DNA from: Kribbella pittospori
GTDB lineage: Bacteria; Actinomycetota; Actinomycetes; Propionibacteriales; Kribbellaceae
Reading direction: 5' to 3'
Length of the DNA: 64,000 nt
NCBI RefSeq assembly: GCF_004331465.1
Contig: NZ_SJKB01000011.1
Location: forward strand, 204,457-268,456
The position numbers and the translations under genes were made by a program. The notes below the pieces were generated by a model. The model was not told where the DNA came from, made no database searches, and worked only from the letters and a program-made list of their open reading frames with translations. Below are positions 59,560 through 64,000 of the stretch, piece after piece (within the stretch, counting starts at the first letter, position 1; each line of letters starts with the position of its first letter).

Positions 59560-59982
59560 TTAGCGTTCAGCTGCCACGGCGAGGGCTGTTTCGTATTCGA
59601 TGGCTGTGATGCGAACGACGCCGGTGTCGAAGTCGGCCTTTGCCTTCTCGGACGGGGGGATTCGCGGCAGCACTGTTTGCATCGGCACGGGTGGGTCCCA
59701 TTCCTCGACGTGAGCCAGCAGCACTCCGCGAGTGGAATCGCCTGGATACCCCTGCGCCTCGGACGGTGTCCAATCATGGACAGCCGAGGCAAGCTCTGCG
59801 CGGCCGATGAACACCCGCTCGGGTGCGCCTAGATAGATGAGAACCTGATCGCCGGGCGCAAGCGCATCGGCGTGCGCCTCGTCGGCATCGACGCCCCACA
59901 TACTGGCTCGCAGGAACCCAGCGGCCAGCTCGCGCACGGCTTGGCCGTCGGCCTTGACGAGGTTGAACAGGTACTGCGCCAC
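59560..59982 (-). CDS. EVE/PUA-like domain protein
   Basis: 140 residues. Pattern of the EVE-like fold: AQYLFNLVK, ASMWGVDADEAHADALAPGDQVLIYLGAPERVFIGRAEL in the middle (about 28-67) and VLLAHVEEWDPPVPM. EVE domains bind modified bases in DNA or RNA. GTG 59982 is chosen because it begins the conserved strand; upstream residues look non-coding. Confidence 0.65.
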   Translation of the reverse strand: MAQYLFNLVKADGQAVRELAAGFLRASMWGVDADEAHADALAPGDQVLIYLGAPERVFIGRAELASAVHDWTPSEAQGYPGDSTRGVLLAHVEEWDPPVPMQTVLPRIPPSEKAKADFDTGVVRITAIEYETALAVAAER

Positions 59983-60130
59983 CCTCGGGATCGTACCTCT
60001 GCGGATGGCCCCAGGACCCCAGAGATCCGACCCCGTAAATTCTTTTGGTGTCGGTTGTCGGATCGACCGGAGGCCGTTCGTAGCGTTGGTGGAGGCGGAC
60101 ATGGGGTCCGCTGGAGCCGGAGGAGCAGAC

Positions 60131-60490
60131 ATGCCCGAGTACCTCATCTACTTCAACCAGCAGTGGGTGGGCGACCACACCGAGGAGTGGTTCCGTGGGC
60201 GCGGCCCGCTCGCCATGGCGGTCGTCAACGAAATGAAGGCCGCCGGCGTGTACGTCTTTGCCGGGGGACTGGAAGAGGAGGACGGCCCGGTCTACAACGC
60301 CGACCCCACCAGTGGCGAGGTGTTGATCACCGACGGGCCGTACGTCGAGACCAAGGAGTTTCTGGGCGGGTTCGCCCTGGTGGACGTGCCCGATGACGAG
60401 ACCGCCAAGATGTGGGCCGGCAAGATCGCGGAGGGCTGCGGCTGGCCTCACGAAGTACGCCGCTTCAAGCCACAACCCAAGACCGACTAA
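60131..60490 (+). CDS. YCII-related DGPF-motif protein
   Basis: 119 residues with LITDGPYVETKEFLGGFALVDV, the DGPF-family signature, and MPEYLIYFNQQWVGDH at the start. GGAGGAG precedes the ATG. No sigma factor is adjacent. TGTCGG-N17-CGTA about 80 bases upstream resembles the ECF42 promoter but with mismatches, so control by the sigma factor at 11577 is only a possibility. Confidence 0.82.
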   Translation: MPEYLIYFNQQWVGDHTEEWFRGRGPLAMAVVNEMKAAGVYVFAGGLEEEDGPVYNADPTSGEVLITDGPYVETKEFLGGFALVDVPDDETAKMWAGKIAEGCGWPHEVRRFKPQPKTD

Positions 60491-60496
60491 CCCCAC

Positions 60497-60531
60497 CGCC
60501 ATGGTCCTCACCACCGGTGAGGACCATGGCG
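60497..60531 (+). terminator. Strong hairpin terminator
   Basis: Perfect 16-bp arms (60497-60512 and 60516-60531) with a 3-base loop, seven bases after the DGPF stop. Confidence 0.8.
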
Positions 60532-60576
60532 CCCCCGAGCAACAGATCCGAGTAGGTCACGCGTGGCCGGGCAACC

Positions 60577-60882
60577 ATGGGACACACTGACGGCGTGGAC
60601 ATCTCAAAGGGTTGGGAGTTCCGGGCGATAGTGGTCGAGGGCGACCCAGTTGATATCGCCGGCACCAACCCGTGGAAGCTTGAGTGGGAGCCTGTACCGG
60701 TGGGGGGCGTAGTGGTTGCCCACCCGACCTACCCCGCCCAGCGGCACACCATGAGCGGCTACACGCTCTCAGGAGTTGAGCCCGCTGCCTTGTTCGCAGC
60801 TGGTGAGTTCTCTAATGGTGTCTGGGGCTTCTACGAGCCCACGCAATCGATGCGGGACTTCTTGTTGTCCCGCATCCAGTGA
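60577..60882 (+). CDS. Hypothetical protein, about 101 aa
   Basis: No family recognised. A small soluble protein with WEFRAIVVEGDPVDIAG at the start and SMRDFLLSRIQ at the end; Val/Gly-rich strands suggest a beta-rich fold. ATG 60577 and GTG 60595 are both possible starts; neither has a convincing ribosome-binding site. Confidence 0.5.
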   Translation: MGHTDGVDISKGWEFRAIVVEGDPVDIAGTNPWKLEWEPVPVGGVVVAHPTYPAQRHTMSGYTLSGVEPAALFAAGEFSNGVWGFYEPTQSMRDFLLSRIQ

Positions 60883-61004
60883 GCCATCGCTCCGCGACGT
60901 CGTCGGACATCGACTTCGCGAGTCGGTGATGCCCGCTCATCGGGAGTCCGTACGTCGCGTGTCTCGTGGTTGATGTGTCGGGGCGGGCCGTTAGCGTCGC
61001 GGGG

Positions 61005-62051
61005 GTGCCGCATAACCCGCCGCCGGCCAGACCTCTTGGCCCAGACGCTGAGGGCCAGTGGGTCCGCCGCTGGACGTCGCCGGAGTGGACGCAGACAGCA
61101 GATGCTTGGGTTGGTCGCCGCCTCGCCGAGCGGGGTCGTCGGATCAGCGGTACGCCGGTCACCTATCGGGCCCGTTTCTGGTCTGTGGTGCGCTGCTATC
61201 CGTCCGTCGAGGGGCTGGTGTGGCTTAAGGAGAACAATCCTGGCCATCGATTCGAGGCCGGTTTGGTCGCCGCGTTGGCCCGGCTCGCGCCGGATGACCT
61301 GATCGCGCCGATCGCAGTCGATCGTGAACGCAGTTGGCTGCTCACGGACGATCAGGGTACGACGCTCACGCATCCTGACGTCCGTCATCAGCCGACGCGC
61401 CGCATCGTCGTACGCGCGCTTGCCCATCTTCAGTGCGCCCTCCTCGGCCGTCTCAACGTGGCCGACCACCCCGGGATCATCGGGCTTGCACCGAGCGCGG
61501 CAGGCGACCGAGTGCGGGCCGTGGCCCAGGAATGGGCGTCGTTGCAGCCCGGACATCCGCTGCGGCCCGAGCCAGACATGCTGAAACGAGCTGAGCTTGC
61601 CGCTGAGGTGTTGGATCGACGTACGGCGTACCTCAGCGACATCGTTCCGCTCGACCTGGAGCTCAACGATGTGTACCCCGCGAACATCTTCGCCGACCGC
61701 TCGACCGGCGTACTCCGGCCGCGGTTCTTCGACGTCGGCAACGCGATCTGGGGCCATCCGTTCGTCTCGCTGCACGGCTTCCTCGACTCAGTGGTCGAAT
61801 GGACCCGAGCGCCCTTGTCTCGTACGGACCACGACGAACTGCTCGACGTCTATCTCGCGGCATGGCGTGATCACCTCGACGCCGACCCACGGTTGCTGCG
61901 AGACGACATCACCGCCACCGAGGCGCTGGTCGGTGTGCACCGGCTCGTGTCGTGGTTACGCCTGGTCCCGTACGCCGATCCGATCGAGCTCCGAACCCGG
62001 GCCGAGATACCACGGCAGTATCTGGCCAGGGTCGCCGAGCTGGCCGGCTAG
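61005..62051 (+). CDS. Phosphotransferase (APH)-like protein with altered catalytic motif
   Basis: 348 residues, APH/kinase-like layout. The region about 215-245 reads LELNDVYPANIF and RFFDVGNAIWGHPF, corresponding to the Brenner motif HxDxxxxN and the metal Asp. The His is replaced by Leu (LND), while the catalytic Asp, Asn and later Asp remain. It may be a kinase with altered chemistry or a pseudo-kinase. GTG 61005 is chosen for family-like start; GTG 60966 is in frame upstream. Confidence 0.65.
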   Translation: MPHNPPPARPLGPDAEGQWVRRWTSPEWTQTADAWVGRRLAERGRRISGTPVTYRARFWSVVRCYPSVEGLVWLKENNPGHRFEAGLVAALARLAPDDLIAPIAVDRERSWLLTDDQGTTLTHPDVRHQPTRRIVVRALAHLQCALLGRLNVADHPGIIGLAPSAAGDRVRAVAQEWASLQPGHPLRPEPDMLKRAELAAEVLDRRTAYLSDIVPLDLELNDVYPANIFADRSTGVLRPRFFDVGNAIWGHPFVSLHGFLDSVVEWTRAPLSRTDHDELLDVYLAAWRDHLDADPRLLRDDITATEALVGVHRLVSWLRLVPYADPIELRTRAEIPRQYLARVAELAG

Positions 62052-62114
62052 TACTGCGCCTCGGCCAGGGAAACGAGTTCGGCGTCAATTGGCTCGTCGG
62101 GGCAGAATCGTCGT

Positions 62115-62594
62115 GTGAAGAAGCCAGACGCGGAACCCGTGGTCGCACGCAACCGCAAGGCTGCCCATGACTACCACCTGGGCGAATCCTGGGAGGCAGG
62201 GATCGTGCTGCAGGGGCCGGAGGTGAAGGCCCTTCGTGCCGGGCGCGCGTCCCTGGTCGGTGGCTTCGCCCAGGTCGAGGACCGGGAGCTCTGGCTGCAC
62301 GGCGTACACATCCCGCAGTACTCCCAGGCCCGCTGGTTCAACGGTGGCTCCCGCCGCAAGCGGAAGCTGCTGCTCCACCGTGCCCAGATCGACAAGATCG
62401 AGCGCAAGATCAACGAGGGCAGCCTGACGATCGTCCCGCTGACCCTCTACTTCAAGGACGGTCGCGCCAAGGTGGAGATCGCCCTCGCCCGCGGCAAGAA
62501 GACCTGGGACAAGCGCCACGCCCTAGCCGAACGCGAGGCAACCCGAGAGGTGGAACGCGCAGTAAACCGCCGCCTAAAGGGCCGCTCCGACTGA
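62115..62594 (+). CDS. smpB: SsrA-binding protein SmpB
   Basis: 159 residues, highly conserved: VVARNRKAAHDYHL, the GSW-like ESWEAGIVLQGPEVKALRAG, and the basic C-terminal tail TWDKRHALAEREATREVERA. It brings tmRNA to stalled ribosomes for trans-translation. GTG 62115 fits the family start. No tmRNA gene is recognised in the 1.4 kb downstream. Confidence 0.95.
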   Translation: MKKPDAEPVVARNRKAAHDYHLGESWEAGIVLQGPEVKALRAGRASLVGGFAQVEDRELWLHGVHIPQYSQARWFNGGSRRKRKLLLHRAQIDKIERKINEGSLTIVPLTLYFKDGRAKVEIALARGKKTWDKRHALAEREATREVERAVNRRLKGRSD

Positions 62595-62601
62595 CGTTGG
62601 G

Positions 62602-62832
62602 TTACCTGATGTGGTGCTCGAGCCATTCCTGCGAACTCACCTGTTTGCCGTCCACTGTCGGTTGCAGGGCGTGGAATGCCGCCCGGTAGCCGGTCAGGGA
62701 CGTGGCACTCGCCACCCAAAGTTCTCCCGGCCGGATGTTGAACACGTCGGACGGCCAATCGTGACGGTTGACCCCCCAGAAGTCGGTGAATGGACCGGCT
62801 TCTGGGGTTTGTACCAGGAAGAGTTCGACCAT
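62602..62832 (-). CDS. Hypothetical protein, 76 aa
   Basis: Small soluble protein MVELFLVQTPEAGPFTDFWG, with NIRPGELWVASATSLTGYRAAFHAL. No family recognised. GAGGG precedes ATG 62832. It is convergent with smpB, eight bases from its stop. Confidence 0.5.
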   Translation of the reverse strand: MVELFLVQTPEAGPFTDFWGVNRHDWPSDVFNIRPGELWVASATSLTGYRAAFHALQPTVDGKQVSSQEWLEHHIR

Positions 62833-63027
62833 GATTCCCTCGGTCTCGAAAGCCCGCTTGTGCGGAAATCCTTGATCCATAAGAGACCGATCCGGCCGAA
62901 GGGGCAGTCACTGGTTTGTCCTCGATCGGGTGATGTGTGACGGATGTCCGCCAGGTGATCTGCGACAGTGCGAAGACGCGGGTCGCGGCGTGGCCGGATT
63001 GGTCTCGCGGCGTCCTAGTCTCCTGTC

Positions 63028-63516
63028 ATGGGTACGAGCAGGGTCGAGTTCCGTGGGCAGTCGTTCTGGACTCGTGATTCGGCGGTGAGTGTCGTCCTTG
63101 CGCTGCTCGTGGCCGAGCTTGACCCGCTGACCACGAGCGAACCTGAACTCGATGCCTTGCTGGACCGATGGGCGCTGAACGCTGCGCTCTGTATCACGGG
63201 CGCGGTGGATGCAGCGCTGGACGACTATGTGACAAACGATCACCTCGTCGAACTCATCCGCGCCGCGATTCCGCCGATCGATGGCCGCCTCGCCAGCGAT
63301 GATGCCCTTGTCGAGGTGACAGATCCCGCCTTCGTACGTCGTGCCGCCGCTCTCGGTGTGGACCCGCCGATCGACGCACCTGCGGCGCTTGCTCCGTGGG
63401 CTCATGAGGGTCTGGCTGTGCTGGACCAGTTGCTCGCCGGCCAGCTTCCCGAGGTACGGGGCGGCTATTGGTGGGTAGACGACAATGGCCTCCGCTCGAC
63501 TCGCGGGCGCGACTAG
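63028..63516 (+). CDS. Hypothetical protein, 162 aa
   Basis: Acidic, helix-rich soluble protein starting MGTSRVEFRGQSFWTRDSAV, ending GGYWWVDDNGLRSTRGRD. No domain recognised. The 195 bases between smpB-side genes and its start (62833-63027) hold no recognisable gene or RNA. Confidence 0.5.
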   Translation: MGTSRVEFRGQSFWTRDSAVSVVLALLVAELDPLTTSEPELDALLDRWALNAALCITGAVDAALDDYVTNDHLVELIRAAIPPIDGRLASDDALVEVTDPAFVRRAAALGVDPPIDAPAALAPWAHEGLAVLDQLLAGQLPEVRGGYWWVDDNGLRSTRGRD

Positions 63517-63597
63517 TGAGCGTGTGACAGACGGTCGTCTGGCGTCATCCGAAGTGCTCGATGGACATCCCCAACGTCGCGGACGGCTTGGACATCC

Positions 63598-63849
63598 TCA
63601 GGATGCAAGCATTCCGAGTGCTGCGAGGAGTGCCCGGGCTGCGTCCTCGACGAAGACGTCGCGTCGACGCAGGATCTCCTCGATGCGCTCGACAGGGTCA
63701 ACGGCCAAGCCAGACTCGAGCGCCCAGTCACGGAGCAAGGCAGCGGCGACTGTCGCCGTTGAGCTGTGGTCCCGGAGCATCCCGCACACTCGGCCGAACT
63801 CGAGTTCCGACTCCTTCTCGAGCTCCTCGAGCGCCGCCCCCTCGAGCAT
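63598..63849 (-). CDS. Hypothetical helical protein, 83 aa
   Basis: Compact helical protein: MLEGAALEELEKESELEFGR, LRDWALESGLAVDP, VERIEEILRRRDVF and an Ala-rich end. No family recognised. ATG 63849 begins the ordered-looking part; the longer frame from 63927 is also possible. Confidence 0.4.
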   Translation of the reverse strand: MLEGAALEELEKESELEFGRVCGMLRDHSSTATVAAALLRDWALESGLAVDPVERIEEILRRRDVFVEDAARALLAALGMLAS

Positions 63850-63965
63850 GTTTGCCCGCGTCGTCGAACGGGGCGTACCCCGGGAAGATAGATGAGGCGT
63901 ATGGGCCTGACCCGTTTTGACGGACATCCGAGATCAGGAGCTTGTGCTCCGGAAGGATGTTCATC

Positions 63966-64000
63966 ATGGAGCCCATGGGCAAGAAGAAGCCGCGGCCTCG
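63966..64000 (+). CDS. Possible start of a gene cut by the right edge
   Basis: GGAAGG followed by in-frame ATG codons at 63957, 63966 and 63975 opens a frame reading MEPMGKKKPRPR to the window end. Too short to identify. Confidence 0.25.
   Translation, partial: MEPMGKKKPRP

Noticed and set aside
60040..60075. ECF42 promoter before the DGPF gene at 60131
   Set aside because: TGTCGG-N17-CGTA has mismatches in both elements; kept only as a remark on that gene.
62595..63027. tmRNA downstream of smpB
   Set aside because: No GGGG-initial acceptor end, resume-like Ala-rich tag frame or CCA-type 3' end could be found by eye.

Overview
The window is high-GC DNA (roughly 65-70 % G+C by eye) with frequent GTG starts, translationally coupled gene pairs (ATGA/GTGA overlaps) and typical soil-actinobacterial families: several ECF sigma factors, a SARP/BTAD regulator, TetR/LacI/IclR regulators and many sugar catabolic genes. 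Codon use and gene content suggest a Nocardioidaceae/Kribbella-like actinomycete. That assignment is inference; there is no rRNA or other decisive marker. No tRNA, rRNA, CRISPR array or intact transposon was seen.

1-15.7 kb. A trpD-like gene runs off the left edge and is preceded by a 12-residue leader peptide with two Trp codons and a terminator hairpin (attenuator). Next come scattered enzymes and regulators (SDR, XRE regulator, GH16-type protein, ECF sigma factor, phosphotransferase, FAD oxidase, secreted SH3 protein, TetR plus SnoaL-like protein). An ECF42-type module (DGPF protein plus sigma factor) lies at 11.2-12.8 kb. It is divergent from a drug-efflux MFS gene, and mirror-image promoters TGTCGA-N17-CGAC serve both sides. 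A third copy of this promoter precedes the FAD oxidase at 5.1 kb. A solitary PD-(D/E)XK-like protein closes this part.

15.7-28 kb. A galactoside utilisation locus: two GH36-type alpha-galactosidases, a zinc dehydrogenase, an ABC sugar importer, an IclR regulator with two tandem operators, an enolase-superfamily dehydratase/racemase and an aldose-epimerase-like protein. The gene content points to import, hydrolysis and possibly oxidative catabolism. A 5'-truncated aldo/keto reductase lies at its edge.

28-40 kb. Hydrolase/TetR pair, a flippase-like membrane protein, then an L-rhamnose locus: LacI regulator, operator-like sites, rhaM, rhaI, a fused aldolase-dehydrogenase, an arabinose/fucose-isomerase-like protein, rhaB and a tiny LuxR-type HTH protein. 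Only a 32-codon stub of the expected sugar ABC-transporter ATPase remains. A repeat-rich, gene-poor stretch follows (39.6-40.2 kb).

40-49 kb. ilvA, a HIRAN-domain protein, an ECF41 sigma factor divergent from its classical partner (carboxymuconolactone decarboxylase/AhpD-like), a BBE-type oxidase and a large BTAD/NB-ARC/TPR regulator.

49-64 kb. Small housekeeping and unknown genes, then a cell-surface cassette: two paralogous secreted proteins with Thr-Pro-rich stalks followed immediately by a class F-like sortase. The tail shows decay (frameshifted pterin-dehydratase-like gene, frameshifted methyltransferase, HTH gene coupled to a broken nucleotidyltransferase-toxin-like gene), plus smpB without an adjacent tmRNA and several small unknown genes.
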